In this document: positions 20,160 to 31,822 of the stretch, piece by piece | How the letters are laid out: each line of letters begins with the position of its first letter | How positions within the stretch are numbered: position 1 is the stretch's first letter | DNA from: Symsagittifera roscoffensis | Lineage: Eukaryota; Xenacoelomorpha; Acoela; Convolutidae | Assembly: GCF_963678635.1 (NCBI RefSeq) | Contig: NC_087064.1 | Span: forward strand, 79,944,526-80,008,525 | Direction: 5' to 3' | DNA: 64,000 nt | The notes under the pieces: model-generated | Told to the model about the DNA's origin: nothing | Database searches by the model: none | What the model saw: the letters and a program-made list of their open reading frames with translations, nothing else | Made by a program: the position numbers and the translations under genes

Positions 20160-21153
20160 TCAGCTTCCATTCAAAAATTAACATTTATTGGAGATATCCA
20201 AAGAATTTCTATCAGCTTCGGTAACGATACTATGTCTCGAATTCACAAAACCTTAATTTCTAAATATGAAGGGGACCTGGAGTTACCATCTTCCCCGTTA
20301 TCATTCGAAGACCCTTGCTCCAATAAGTTAAAACAACTTATTACAAATGAGGATAAAGTTTTAAAAGAAGTAAAAAATGCAGTGGAAAACGGGAATCCAC
20401 TGGATAAATTTGGAGCTTATTTCAAAACCTTCCAGAGAGACATACATTTGAGAGAGGGATTACTATTTAACGATAACAATTTAATCGTTTCGGCAGCTCT
20501 AAGATCCCAATTTATGAGTTTGTTACGAAACACATCCCGAAAAGTTCGGCATGAAAGCATTGGCAGAAAATGTTTGGTGGCTGCATCTGTACAGAGAAAT
20601 CTACATCTACGGGAAAAATTGCACTCAATGTCTAAGAGCCGGTAAAAAATTAAAAGTCTTTTTGGGTACGGCAAACGCGCAGAAACTACCGGAAAATACA
20701 AAACCGAAGGAAGAAATTAATTTAGACTTTGCTGGTCCACTGGATAAAAATTGGGGCTTTTCGAAATACCTATTACCCTGTATAGATAGATTTACTAAAT
20801 TTCCCTGGGCGAAGGTTGTAAATAACAGCTCCACCGCGACAACTCTTTCCTTTTTGACTGATTACTGCAATCTACACGGGCTTCCAAACTCGATCAGAGT
20901 AGACCATGGGTCATGTTTCGTATCAAACGATTTTAAAAATTTTTATGAGAAGAACAATATCAACTTAATCATACGCACCGTGGGGGATAACAGATCCAAT
21001 GGAGTCGTTGAACGCCAAACTTACACTGTAAAAGCGAAACTTATGGCGATGTTTTTTAGCGAACCTAAACCAAGATTGAGTTCAACCAATGATGAAATCA
21101 TCTCGAATCTCCGCTCGGCAAAGCAACCAGCCATTGGATGTGCACCTTTTTAA
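20160..21153 (+). pseudogene. Element A integrase
   Basis: The N-terminal zinc-binding region lies in the frame at 20232-20645 and the catalytic core in the frame at 20551-21153, so one frameshift near 20530-20550 separates them. The core keeps all three acidic residues: LDFAGPL, RVDHGSCF and NGVVERQ. KNCTQCLRAGKK completes the zinc domain. The core alone is the best-preserved piece of element A. Element B at 30130-30874 encodes the same protein in reverse orientation. Confidence 0.75.
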
Positions 21154-22330
21154 TAACATTTTAATAGATCTCGCAACACTTTTTAGAAAAGCCTAGTCTC
21201 ACACGCAATTGATTTAGATAACGGGAATTCGATCATGGTCAAAACAAGAGCCAACGACGACACTGAGGACCGCTACTTAGACGAGACAGAAGCAGACAAT
21301 AAAGGCTATGAGAGTGACCCTCAATAAAGGATTTGAGTGACAAATTAACTACTGTTGCAATAAGAGCTCCTCTGTTGAACCTTTTCACTCAAGAAGGTAA
21401 CTGTATAAGAAAGGCGATTAATAGGAAGGAAGGAAGGAAGGAAGGAAAACCATATTGCAAGCCCCTTAACCTAAAAATACTATCAGACACTGATAACACA
21501 GTAACACTCGTTAACGTGCATGTCCTTAGAAAATCAGACCTCACCTTCAAAACAAAACAACCAATGGCTCCAAATGAAATTGCAAGTATATCAAACACCT
21601 TAGTTAACGTTGATGATTTAGCAGAAAAGAAAGAGACATTCTCCAGCGAAGAGACTGGACTCCAACATTGCGAGACCTTCCACTTATAGAAGAACCTTGG
21701 AGACTTCAGCTGCTAACAGACGAAAATCCAATACTTTCATGTCAAAAGAATTCCTCTCTTTTGCTTCAGAACCCACGTCCAGGTTAGAATTAGACCACTG
21801 GGATAACACCTTTAGAAGATTATTTAGGCTCAGACGCAGGTGTGAAATCGGATTCACAATTTATCACTCTTGAAAATTCCCTAGATTCTTGAAGACTACT
21901 GGTAACGGACGACCGGGAATCCACTGGAAACACCACTCTACCTTTGGGCACCAACGATGACCCAATCCTCATCGAGAGCTCTCCAGAAAATCCAGCCGAG
22001 AATTAACAGATTGCACCATCGTGTAGCTACTCCAGACCTCGGCAAAACCCTGGCCCCCCTAAGTTTTACGATGAAAGGAGATTTGTGGACCAAAGTTGCC
22101 CAAGTTGAAGAAATACACTTGGTGAAGGATTCGGACAAAGAACCTCTAATCTCAATTATGCCTGCGACAAAATCTCCCGCGAAGCAACTCCAACGACAAC
22201 TCCAATTGGATTCACCGTTGTCTTTCTTGACTCCATTGGGGGATTTTCAGCCCAAGCGGTCCTTAGTCGCGGAGACTACTCAATGCTCAACAATAACCCC
22301 GTTAACTGTGGAGCCCTAACTAGTAGTCCT
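21154..22330 (+). pseudogene. Element A post-integrase region
   Basis: Broken coding sequence downstream of the integrase. The ORF at 21333-21689 (118 residues, first ATG not evident) and the frame at 21957-22319 look like a Ser/Thr/Glu-rich tail of pol; a similar tail exists in element B at 28501-29487. No envelope signature (signal peptide, furin site or transmembrane anchor) was seen. Confidence 0.45.
21424..21447. repeat. (GGAA)6 microsatellite
   Basis: Six GGAA units inside the element A tail. Confidence 0.9.
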
Positions 22331-22954
22331 ATGTTCATCAGAAATCGAGTCTCAAAATAACGAGACACAATCAGATAGCGAAATTTCATCTATTATGGAC
22401 TCAGAGTTAAGAATTGAGGCGGAAAATTTTCAGAAAAACTTCAACAACAGCTAGACAAAACGTCTCAGCTTTTTTTATTTTAATTACTTGAAAAAGCCAT
22501 CTTATAGTTGCTAAATTAGCCTCACTTAGTGCTATGATGACAACATTTTCGTCATTGTACCATACTTTTAGTGTAATGGGAGATTTATTTCCTTCACGCG
22601 ACTTGTAGTTTAGTTAATGGACATATTCAATGAATCATTTGTGTAAATATACTTTTTTTACTGAACACCAATTGTACAGTAAACTTAGTCTTGTCTGTAT
22701 ACATCTGTATCAATTGTATGTAGCCTGCAAATTATTACCACATACATCTCCGTGTACACTTGAATCTTCTCTGTATATTACATGGTGTGCAGTTAGTTAG
22801 TTATTTTTTGTTTCTAACTTCGTTGCCCATGGAATGAAGGGAGAAAGGAGTTTGTTTGTAATTGGACGACTTATTCTACTTGCAAATGATAATTTTTCCT
22901 GCATTGGGGAATTTTTTGACTGCGCTTTCATTTCAATTTAATCTGCAACGCGAT
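22331..22954. other. Element A 3' untranslated region
   Basis: No ORF. A purine-rich run, GAAGGGAGAAAGGAG, lies near 22838-22852, about 100 bases before the 3' LTR; that is farther than a typical polypurine tract, so its role is doubtful. Confidence 0.4.
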
Positions 22955-23320
22955 TGCAACGAGACCTAGGTATACGGAGAAAAAAAAACTATGCAACGAG
23001 ACCTAATTATACGGAGAAAAAAAACTGGGATTGAAGACGGAGCTAGAAAACAATATTCTACGAGAAAAAATTAGCTAGAAAAAAGAAGAGGAAACCATCC
23101 ACAATTGTGTTGTGATTGTACTTTTATTTCATGTTAATCTTGACCTTGTGTTCCTAATTAAATACCTGTCTGTCACGTCCATTCGAAGCCAATTGGACTT
23201 TGCATCACTTCTCGATAAAAATAACGAAACGCAGTTTTTATTCAAATTTTTTATAATATTCTTTTTAAAATTAGGTTAGTTAGTCTTAATTTACCAGGGG
23301 TATTTGCAAACTTCTTATTA
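22955..23320 (+). repeat. 3' LTR of element A with internal 40-bp duplication
   Basis: Matches the 5' LTR from TGCAACGAGACCTAGG to CTTATTA. Its first about 40 bases are tandemly repeated (second copy starting TGCAACGAGACCTAATTA at about 22994), which explains its greater length. No clear target duplication flanks the pair. Confidence 0.7.
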
Positions 23321-23539
23321 AATTGTAAGTGGTGATAATGAGTATGATTTCTGGAAAGACGTTTGGCTTGGGTAGAGAAGAAAGCGAGATCATGTCTGTC
23401 ATACCCTTAGATGGCTCTTGGGATGGCAAGAAATTGAGAAAATCATCCAAAATATCGTTATTCCAGTTTGACACTTGTGAAGTTTACCTGTGCGAAGGAG
23501 ACAAACTAGATTCGAGGGCAATGAGAGCTTTTCTCATCG
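23321..23539. other. No gene seen between element A and the RGS exon copy
   Basis: A 71-codon plus-strand reading frame (23329-23544) exists but has no family features. Confidence 0.3.
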
Positions 23540-24520
23540 CGTGAATTTCAAGTTTGATGAAATTCAATGAACCTAACATGGACATTCATTGTTTATATCC
23601 AATCTTACTGAGTGTAGATGACGTCAAAATATTACACCAAGGCTGAAACTTTTTTTAAATACATCGCAAATGCAATGAAAGGGAAATTCTACAATTGAAA
23701 ATAAAAATTTTCAGCCAGGAAGTTTTCGGCTCATTTTATTTTCTCTGTTTTCAAGTTTCAACGAACCCACAATTATTTCATCTGGCGAATTGACAATTTC
23801 AGTTTTCAGCTGAAGTTATGCTATTGAAAAAAAACTAAAATGAGTTAATATTTGATTGTAATTGTAGTAAGATTAGAAGAAAAAACTAGGGGTCTGGGGG
23901 ACGTTTTGGTGTATGTGGTTGCAGTTGAATTGGTGATTCTGTTAGAGAAGAATTTTGCAGAGGGCGGAAAGGAGAGGCGTGCGTATATGTGTGTTGTGGC
24001 CGCTCTGTTTTATTCTAAGAATTTGCAAACAAATGATTCGATAAATCTGTTATAGAAGTCTCGTTTCGTAAGCTTATATATTCGGTTCGGTGCTTTTCTC
24101 GTATCCGCGAACCAATGTCGTAAAATCCAAACAGTTGCAGCTTACTCTACCTTAGTCAGAACAGCAAAAACTGTTCGAGTTTTATTTAACAAGAGCCAGC
24201 AAAAAACCGCGGACAATTGATAAGTCGAAACGACCGCGGTCAATTGAAAAATGAAGCGTATCAATTCCAGATGTTGCACAAATTGAGTTAGTAAAATCAT
24301 GAGATTAATTATGGTAACAAATTGAATCCATGATGACTAAAATCAATTGCTTGAAAATTAGTTTTTGGGATGAGAAATGATTTTTAAAAAAAGTACGTTG
24401 TCTCAGTTGGAAAAAACACGTTTTCTCAAAAAAAGCTGAGCTGGATTGAAAAAATTAATGGGGTCTTGGGGATATTAACCATACTATCTCTCTAAGTGAG
24501 AAACTTTTTGATATGGAAAA
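23540..24520 (-). pseudogene. Decayed duplicate of the RGS terminal exon and its flanks, copy 1
   Basis: The stretch near 23880-23925 (GGGGTCTGGGGGACGTTTTG, then GTGTATGTGGTTG) matches the Ser/Thr-rich tail of the RGS last exon at 37740-37770. 24030-24130 matches the exon start and splice region, and 24180-24320 matches the intron at 38085-38200, including CCGCGG and TCCAGATxTTxCACAA. Bases upstream (23560-23860) match the region beyond the RGS stop (37050-37300). Frameshifts destroy coding capacity. It is genomic rather than processed, since intron sequence was copied too. Confidence 0.65.
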
Positions 24521-24739
24521 AGAAAAATAGTTTGGCAAAATTGCATTGGGTTTCCATAGCAGTCCAACTGTGTAGCGGTAAACTTGTTGGGTGATTCGGG
24601 TGAAGTTAATTCGATAATGTTAATTCGGGTGAAGTTCCATAGGCTTCCATTCTCGAGGTGTTGACAAGGAGTCCTGAAAGGTCTGTGTCATCCGGCGATT
24701 CTGTTTCATGGGTTGAAGGGACATGAAAGGTATTTCTTC
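24521..24739. other. Boundary sequence before the BEL/Pao fragment
   Basis: Minus-strand reading gives short broken frames that may continue pol of the BEL/Pao element. No intact ORF. Confidence 0.3.
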
Positions 24740-25829
24740 CTAACATGCGGCAGTTGAGCCTCCAATGGTCCAGCCACGGTCTGCTGCGATTGCTCGAGGT
24801 GGTCGTAATAAAGTCGATGCTGTCTTTTCCAAGGAGAACTGAGACCTGATTGTTATCAAAGTCGGTAAATGTGAGTTCGCAAAGGTGATTGCAGACTCAG
24901 CAGATGCCGTTGAGTGTGTTCGGTTGAACAGTACAAATGTAGTTTGGCTTTGTTCTACTTGTAGGTAGTCGATTGTTGATTTCACTAAATAGCTGTCGTT
25001 GCTACCGTTGCCTAGAAAGTTGTTAGTGCTGATGTACTTGTTTCCAGTTATCAACGTAAATGGCAAGTAGAGTAAGAGAGAGTTCGTAAATCTCTGTTGT
25101 TGTCGATTCAAGGAGTTATGCGTCCGTGATGAATGCTGTGATGATGGGAAAGATAACTTTTGAGATGAGCTGCTGGTAGTAGGTTTTTCGTCGTGAAGGC
25201 TGCTGTGATGTAGTCGCTTGCAGGTTGCACATGTTCGCTTGGAGGGTCTTTCACTATATGTTGTCCTAAGCAATCGAGGCAAAGGCTTTCCGAGAGGATG
25301 AGTTTTCATTTTGCTTCAAATTACTGGTGTTTGTACTTGTCGCTATAGGAAGAGTGTTGTTTCTGGTTGCAGATATTTTCTGTGGGAATCCTTTGTTGTT
25401 GGCTGAAGGATGGTTATCGTTTCAATTTGATTGTCTATTTATTTCCGGTTAGGTTCAATCGAGTTGTGAAGAATGCGTGAGGGGTTCCTGATGCTACAAA
25501 AGTCTCCTCGGGGAAGGTATTCGCAGGCCAAGGCAAGATTCCGTAACCAGTCTTTAAACAGGGCAAAATTTGGCTGCTGAATTTCGTTGTCTACAAAGAT
25601 ACTGGGTTCATGCTTCACTGTGATGGAGCTTGTTGACTGCAAATTGTACATAGATTGTCGAGTTGAAGTCATTTGCAAATCCAAGAGTTTTGAAGGTTAG
25701 CAAAGTTGCTAACGAAAGATGAACACTCCATGTGTGAGTAATTTTGATGTGTCGATGGCGACCGATAAGCTCGTAGTAATCAGCGTTAGTTGCTGAAGTA
25801 ATCTTTGGGACGGCTAGGCGTTTGATCAA
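24740..25829 (-). pseudogene. BEL/Pao retroelement fragment (gag and protease)
   Basis: Minus strand. Frames at 25829-25608 and 25684-25439 carry the end of a BEL/Pao gag: a helical segment with LLTFKTLGFANDFNSTIYVQ, like the LxSLKxLG...W..LLV motif, then WLRNLALACEYL. The frame at 25309-24740 contains CATCKRLHHSSLHDEKP, the typical BEL/Pao knuckle (CxxC...HHxxLH), then a Ser-rich spacer and a decayed protease start (LPFTLITGNKYIS). The protease aspartate motif DSG is not intact. No reverse transcriptase or integrase follows, so this is a truncated remnant. Confidence 0.6.
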
Positions 25830-26639
25830 TTTTTGGTGGCTGTCAAGACTGTTGTTCAGTTGATGTTCAATATATGTGAAGGTTTCGATTATGTTGCTGG
25901 TTGTCGTCTGCTTCTACTGGTGCAGTGAGACTGTGCGTCTGCTTCTAATTCATTGATGTTGATGTCCGTACTTTCGATGTTTCTAGCGTTTTCAATTTGT
26001 TGAATGGCTTTTTGCAGGCGTTTTTGATTGAAACCGTGTCAAAAGGCTTGCTTTTCCTGGCATTTCGGTTTTGTCTGCTGGCTTTTTAATTCTTGTTGAT
26101 TTAATCCATACCTCAAACCCAGAAAGCGAGAGTAAATTGTGAACAAGTAAATTTTATTCGAATTCAAGAGGTAATGGAAACAAATATCATAAATCGTAGT
26201 GAGAAAATTGTGTATAAATTTTGCCGATATCTCGAACGAAAGGAGATAAAATAATTTTAAGTGAGAGGACGTAAATTACGTGTATCACCTGAGAGTAGCA
26301 TAAAATTTTGTACAGAGTATAAAATTAAAAGTTTTAACCAAGTGCCAAGAGAAGCCGAACCTTTTTTATCTGCAGGGGAAGAATATTGAAACCGCAGAAC
26401 AAAGAGGGTCGTTTGTACTTAAACACCAATTTTCTATTGTTTAGTTGCGTTTCTAAAATAGTGTTTCAGTTTTCAAGTAGTTCTTTCTAAAGTTATGTTG
26501 TCCAATTTCAGTACTTTGAGTTAAGTTGTCTTCAATTAAATGTGTTCATGCAATGGGCAAAGTCAGTGCGTGTCAGGCTTTATATCGTGAGTTGAAAGTC
26601 ATGGTAAGCTAGTCGATTTGTAGCACTGCTCAAATCGGG
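25830..26639. other. Possible 5' flank or LTR of the BEL/Pao fragment, no gene
   Basis: No ORF of interest. Sequence between 26110 and 26560 could hold its LTR, but no second copy is present in the window to prove it. Confidence 0.25.
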
Positions 26640-27535
26640 CTAACATAAAAATTGAACTTTCACTTTGAGGCAGAAGAACTGATGAAGAAACTAGAAATCG
26701 TTGCATTGAAGAAAAATCCAAAAGCACAGCTTTGAACTGCGTGATGGTAAAGAGCTAAGTTAAACGAGACGACATTCAAAAGCATGTTGAATAGCTTTGG
26801 CTCAAACACAATATGTCACCAATCCATGGTGAAATTTGGAGAGAGACGTCAACGTGATATTGAAGGAAATGATAATTCGCTGGATCATATTTATGTGTTT
26901 CCCAGAAAAATCAAACCCCAGTTTTGCCATTGCAGCTTTGCTAGACAAAACATTAACGCAGAATGAAAAATTAAAAACAAAAAATGAGAGGAAATTTTTG
27001 AAAAGACCAAAAAATGGCTACTACTATGTTGAATTTTGCCACTGGATCTTTTTGATTAAAGCCACGTTATAACATGAATAAGATAAAATTTTAGGGTGAT
27101 TTTGGTTCCATGGATCAACGCGTGTCAGCTTGTCCCACCTACTAACAAAGGATGAAGAAAAATGGTTTCTATCTTGATGACACACAGGCAACATACAAGG
27201 ATCAGCAAGATTTCGTTAATGTAAAAGAAAAAATTAGCTCTTACTGTTTCTTCTGCAATTTGAAGGTAATCATCAAGAGGGACAAATCTGAGACCAAGTA
27301 GCTGACGTCAAACATCACCGGAACCAGGAATCGCTGTCAAGGCTAAGTTCAATCAGGTCACGATTGATGAATGAAGTCGAATTGAGGAAGAAAAAGGTCC
27401 ATGGAATTCTCGCAGTTAAAAAAATTTAAATAGTAAACGCGCAGTAAGTTAGTTTAGATATTCATACGCAGCTTCCGAATCCCTTGAAGTGGCTTATGAT
27501 CTGGCTGCAAATAAAACAGTGCCGGAGTTGCAGCA
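26640..27535 (+). pseudogene. Pseudogene Z, copy 2
   Basis: Aligns with 14437-15364 along its length, for example AAAATCCAAAAGCACAGCTT at 26716, GGTTCCATGGATCAACGCGT at 27105 and CTGACGTCAAACATC at 27301. It carries different stops and indels from copy 1, so the copies decayed independently. ISSYCFFCNLK around 27232-27265 preserves the C-x2-C motif. Confidence 0.45.
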
Positions 27536-27735
27536 AGACTGAAGTGGCTTAGATCTTGCTGCAAATTTGGCAATGTTTTCTTTGCAGCCAGATCATCAGC
27601 CACTTCATGGGATTCGGAAGCTAGGTATGAATATCCGAACTAACTTGCTGCTCTTTTACTGTTTTAACCTTCTTAGCTGCGACGGTTCCAGGTGAGCTTT
27701 TTTAATCCTCAATTCGAAGTCATTCATCAGTCGTA
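27360..27735. repeat. Inverted duplication of the Z 3' end
   Basis: 27360-27535 is repeated in reverse complement at about 27545-27735, with arms of about 180 bp and a very short spacer. The right arm keeps bases (AACCGTCGCAGCTAAGAAGG when reversed) closer to Z copy 1 than the left arm does. Confidence 0.7.
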
Positions 27736-27840
27736 TACGGAGAAAAAAACTATGAAAGAAGACGGAACTGGAGAAAAATCAGCTACGGAAAAAATTAGCT
27801 ACGAAAAAAGAAGAGGAATCCATACTCAAGAGTAACTATT
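27736..27840 (+). repeat. Fragment of the element A LTR
   Basis: GTATACGGAGAAAAAAACTATG to AAGAAGAGGAATCCATAC matches the first about 110 bases of the element A LTRs. It lies between the Z copy and the second RGS exon copy, the same order as Z - LTR at 15364 and LTR - RGS copy at 23320. Confidence 0.65.
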
Positions 27841-27854
27841 GATAATGAAGTGGT

Positions 27855-28442
27855 CCCTTTTATTTCCTTTCGCTGAGGAAGAAACTAGAGGTGTGTTTTT
27901 GCCGCCGCGTTTTTTTGTAAGCTTTAGGAAGGGTTTTGATTATTCTGTGATAGGAGCCTCGTTTAATAAGCTAATATATTCGATTCTAAGCCTCCTCAAT
28001 CGACCATGTGTCGGTGTTGACCGTGTTTTTATTGATGATCTCTCGTATCCGCGAAATAATGCTGCTAAATCCGATCAAATATAGTTCGCTCTACCTTAGT
28101 CAGAAACAAATTGCTTCAATTTTATTGAATCAGAGCCAGCAAAAAACCGCGGAAAATTGATAGGTCGAAACGAGGGCGATCAACTGAAAAATGAAGCGTA
28201 TCAAGTCCAGATTTTGCACAGTTTGAGCTCGTAAAATCTTAAGACTGATTATGATAATAAATTTAATCAATTGCGTCAAAAATTAGATTTTGGGATGAGA
28301 AATGGTTTAAAAAAAGTACCTTGTCTCAGTTGGAAAAAATACGTTTTTTCATAATGAAACAAAAATGAACTGGAATGAAAAAAAATGATTGGGTAATTGG
28401 GGATATCAACCATACAATCCCTCTAAATGATAAATTTTTTGA
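27855..28442 (-). pseudogene. Decayed duplicate of the RGS terminal exon and intron, copy 2
   Basis: 27940-28050 matches the RGS exon 3 start, including ATTGATGATCTCTCGTATCC (28032-28051), the reverse complement of codons for RIREIIN. 28090-28290 matches the adjoining intron. The tail region is largely lost. It ends at the LTR of element B. It is closer to copy 1 in 28300-28440 than either is to the RGS locus. Confidence 0.65.
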
Positions 28443-28579
28443 AGTGGAATAACTTTATCATTTTGTTGATTGTCCACTTCATTATTATCATATTTATTTT
28501 TCAAAAACTTTCATTTTCAGTAATAGATCTGATTTTGAAATAAAAGATCAATTTACAGGTATTTCTGAAAATTCCATAC
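28443..28579 (-). repeat. 3' LTR of Ty3/gypsy element B
   Basis: Matches 34085-34206 (shared CATTATTATCATA, TTATTTTTCAAAAA and ATAGATCTG). This is the 3' copy because the element reads leftwards. Boundaries are approximate. Confidence 0.55.
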
Positions 28580-29487
28580 TTCTTCTCCAGCTCCTGTACT
28601 TCTTCTTCAGTAAACGTTCTTGTTTCGGGAACTATTTCCAGAGAATTGTGTGAGATGATGGGACTATGTTGTTCCGATGACTGTGTGACTAAAACTTCTC
28701 TACACTCGCTCTCGTTTTCAAAAATAATATGGCTGTCTGTGTCTTCGCTAAATGTGAAAGGGTTGTCAGCTTTCCCCGATGTTTGCTCTTCTATAACATC
28801 TTTATACAACTTTTCATCGTAAAATTTTGGTGGTTCAACATTTCGCCTTGCTCTAGAAGGGATTAGAAAATTACGTTCTGGTGAAGACTCGCCCACTTCG
28901 TGGACCGGTATATCCTCGGAAGATTCGTGCTCCAGTTCCAGTACCACTGGTTGAGCAGATGCACATTTTGTAGGTTGGATTGTTACTGGTGTGGTAATCT
29001 AAAAGTCGAACGTTGAAAGTGGCTCCGCCGTTCCGAGAGTCTAGTCCAGATTGTCGTGAAAGGGTAGTTGCTGGTATTATGCTTAATAGGCAATCGGTCA
29101 ATGATCCGTGAGGATTCCAAGCTAAATCTATATATTCAGATTTAATGGGTTTATCCGACGGCGTCTTTTCTCGACAGTGATGTTGTACACAATAATTTAG
29201 GTCGTTAATGAACCTTTCCCTGCCTAGGTTTCTAGGAAGCCGCCCACAATCCATACAGTCCATTCCCAATCACGTAAGACAGAGGTGTCAAAGGGTACAA
29301 TAAACGATTCATTTTCGACAAAGTAATCTGGTGAGAAGTTCTTTCGCTGCTTTCGTTCCGGTTGGAATCGTGTCTTCTTTTGTGGTGGGTTACTCGGTTG
29401 CCTGGATTTCTTAGACGAGGATTTGGTTCTGGTAAGGTTGTTCGACGGATTGATGGCATCTTGCCTTGTTTTTGCGCATACTTTCAT
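28501..29487 (-). pseudogene. Element B post-integrase tail
   Basis: Frames at 28947-28501, 29269-28871 and 29487-29224 overlap and together form a broken pol tail. The RARRNVEPPKFYDEKLYKDV stretch (about 28860-28800) is of the kind seen after Ty3/gypsy integrases; the rest is Ser/Glu-rich. The last residues run into the LTR, as is common when pol ends inside the 3' LTR. Confidence 0.5.
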
Positions 29488-30129
29488 TTTTTTGCGCCTA
29501 TTTCAAAAAAACTAATAAAGTCAGGAACATTGACGCTACCTTTAAAAATTATAGGTTGTTTGAGAATATAATTTATCCTTTATGGCTATTTTGGCTATTT
29601 CAGATTTCCTTGAGATTTTCTACTAGCAAGTTTCACCGTTGTATGAGACGAATGTAGTATTTTCTCTCGCAAAGATCGATAATAAGGTTCCCCGTTTCTT
29701 CGATTTCAAACCTTTCGAAATATTTTACGTTTTTAGAGGTTTTTGGAGAGGCAGTCTCATATGTGTAGTAACTGAGTGTGACTTGGTTGTCGATACCTTT
29801 GGTTCAAGGTCATATCCTTTGTCTTCAAGGTTTTTTTTTTTTTTCGGCAACGGAGTTTCCAGGTATCCCTTTTCCACTTTTTTGTCCGCCGATCAATTGT
29901 TTGCCCTTAATCTTGACATAATTGATTTTACGTAGTCTAAAAAGTTACTACTATTTAGATTTATCAAGTTCTTCCATAAAGTGTTTGGTGTTCTGTTGAA
30001 GTGTTTTTCGAATGGGGTGCAATCGACTTCCGATTGTTTTTTACTCCGTAGGTTCCAATTGATCTTGGATACTGAGTCAGTGTAGATTTTGGTAGTTCTA
30101 ATGACATTGTTTGTAATTTGGTTTAACGG
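29488..30129 (-). pseudogene. Element B, integrase C-terminal region, heavily decayed
   Basis: Lies between the catalytic core and the pol tail of element B. Only short broken minus-strand frames occur; the plus-strand ORFs here (29362-29935) are shadows. Confidence 0.35.
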
Positions 30130-30874
30130 TGTAGACGAGTTTTTCTACTAACCCGTTGAAACGGTGGTCGGCAATTGTACAGAAAACAATTTTGAATAAT
30201 GTGTGATTTAAAATCTACTCTACTCCGGTGAAACACGAGGCGTGATCGACCCGAATTGATATTGGGTTTCTATGAAGATGGATATAGTCGGTTAAATATC
30301 GATTACTGTTTTGGCTGAAGTACTCGAAGCAATTTTTGAATTTTCGTCGACGGGAATTTGGAGAATCTGTCTATACAAACTAAAATATTTATACAATGGC
30401 CCCAAATAGATTCCAAAGTACCTGTGAAGTCCAAATCAGTCTCTTCATTTACAAATTTCAATTCAAGCATGTGGTTGTAATGTTTTTCTAGAATTAACGG
30501 TTTAAGCTTTTTACCTGGTTTTATGCAGTCCGAACAGTTTTTTCCGTGAAAGTAAATCATCCTATTAATGTGTGTCCACCATATACATTCCGAAAGGAAT
30601 TTCATTGTCCAGGATGTTTTTCATGGAGAACTCTCATGGCGACTGTTCTCAAGACAAATAGTAAACACAATTTGTTCTTTAAGTAGAGTAATCCATTTGC
30701 CGTGTGTAAATCTTTATAGAAATGATTGACGTAGCCGCCCGATTTAGAGGTTTTAATCTCCCTGTTCTCCTCTAAAGCTCTGAACATGGGATATAAATTG
30801 CTGTCTTCTTCCTGAAGCCAAGCAATTGTTTTACTGTTAAAGAAACTACCTAATTCCAATGGTTTTTCCGACAA
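30130..30874 (-). pseudogene. Element B integrase
   Basis: The zinc-binding part is at 30874-30602 and 30605-30540 (KNCSDCIKPGKK). The core keeps DLDFTGTL, then RVDHAS near 30258-30240 and NGLVEK near 30148-30130, so the D, D and E residues all survive, across frameshifts. Clearly the same family as the element A integrase. Confidence 0.7.
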
Positions 30875-31489
30875 TTTTAGAGAGTCTCGGTATTATTTTT
30901 TGTACTAATGATGACTGGTCTGCCGACATATTCTCTTTTGTAAAATTTACAACAAAACCAGAAGATGAGGGAGTTATTACAATTCCACTATTAACGTTTA
31001 CTTTGCTTACAATATTAGATTCCATGGGAGTTTTCAGAAAATTAAAACATAAAGATGAAAAATGTTTTTAAAAAAGTAAAAGTTTGAGATGGTATTTTTA
31101 GAACAATTAACTTTAAAATAATCTAGGGGAATACAATTAGAAGTACCAAAATTTGGAACGGAATTGTTCAAAATCGCAATATTTCAGTCTGGAGCTAACT
31201 CAATTTTGAGTTAATGCGATATTCTTTTTACGTAGTATTACGTCAGTGGAAGTTTCCGAAACCTGTCCGATCAATTTTGATTAAAGTTTTGATTTATCTA
31301 ATAAGTGAATATCCGAATCATTGAATTGACTTTGGTAAGTGTTGCTACGACAAATGCCTCGTCGCAATAGGTTTTTCATTTTTAATTCCAAATGTCAAGC
31401 CTAAAAACCCCATATCTTTACCCGCTAAATGTTTTATCGTAAAATTCAACGGTAAAAGTATGTCTACCCATCTCGTTAAGCGACTGTGA
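30875..31489 (-). pseudogene. Element B, RNase H to integrase linker, decayed
   Basis: Corresponds to 19830-20230 of element A. No intact frame. The plus ORF at 30859-31071 is a shadow. Confidence 0.35.
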
Positions 31490-31822
31490 TAGGTTTTATT
31501 TCCGTGATTAAAAGATTAAGCAATAAAAGGAATTCATGATCGGTTATGATTTCGAGTTCCGAACAGTATAAATAAATTTTGTAGTGTTCTACCGCCCACA
31601 CTACGCGGAGAATTTCGAGTTCATTTGTTCAAAATTTAGCCTCATGATGATTACACAATCGACTAGCGAATGAAACCATCTTCGGTCTTTTTTGTGTAGT
31701 TGTTCGAGCGCTGAGGCGAGGCCGTTGTGTGATGCGTCTGATTTTATTCGAGTTTTCAGTTTCACGTCGAAATGTTTATTTCCGGTTAAGTTAAAAATTT
31801 CCCCTTCAATTTTCTCAAACAC
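31490..31822 (-). pseudogene. Element B RNase H
   Basis: The frame at 31822-31601 contains KTRIKSDASHNGLASALEQ, the Ty3/gypsy RNase H start (catalytic Asp in the SDAS motif), and the reading continues after a stop with VVWAVEHYKIYLYCSELEII near 31600-31535. Confidence 0.65.

Noticed and set aside
21154-22330. Envelope gene in element A
   Set aside because: No signal peptide, furin site or transmembrane segment; it resembles the pol tail of element B.
23329-23544. 71-codon ORF after the element A 3' LTR
   Set aside because: No family features and no conserved context.
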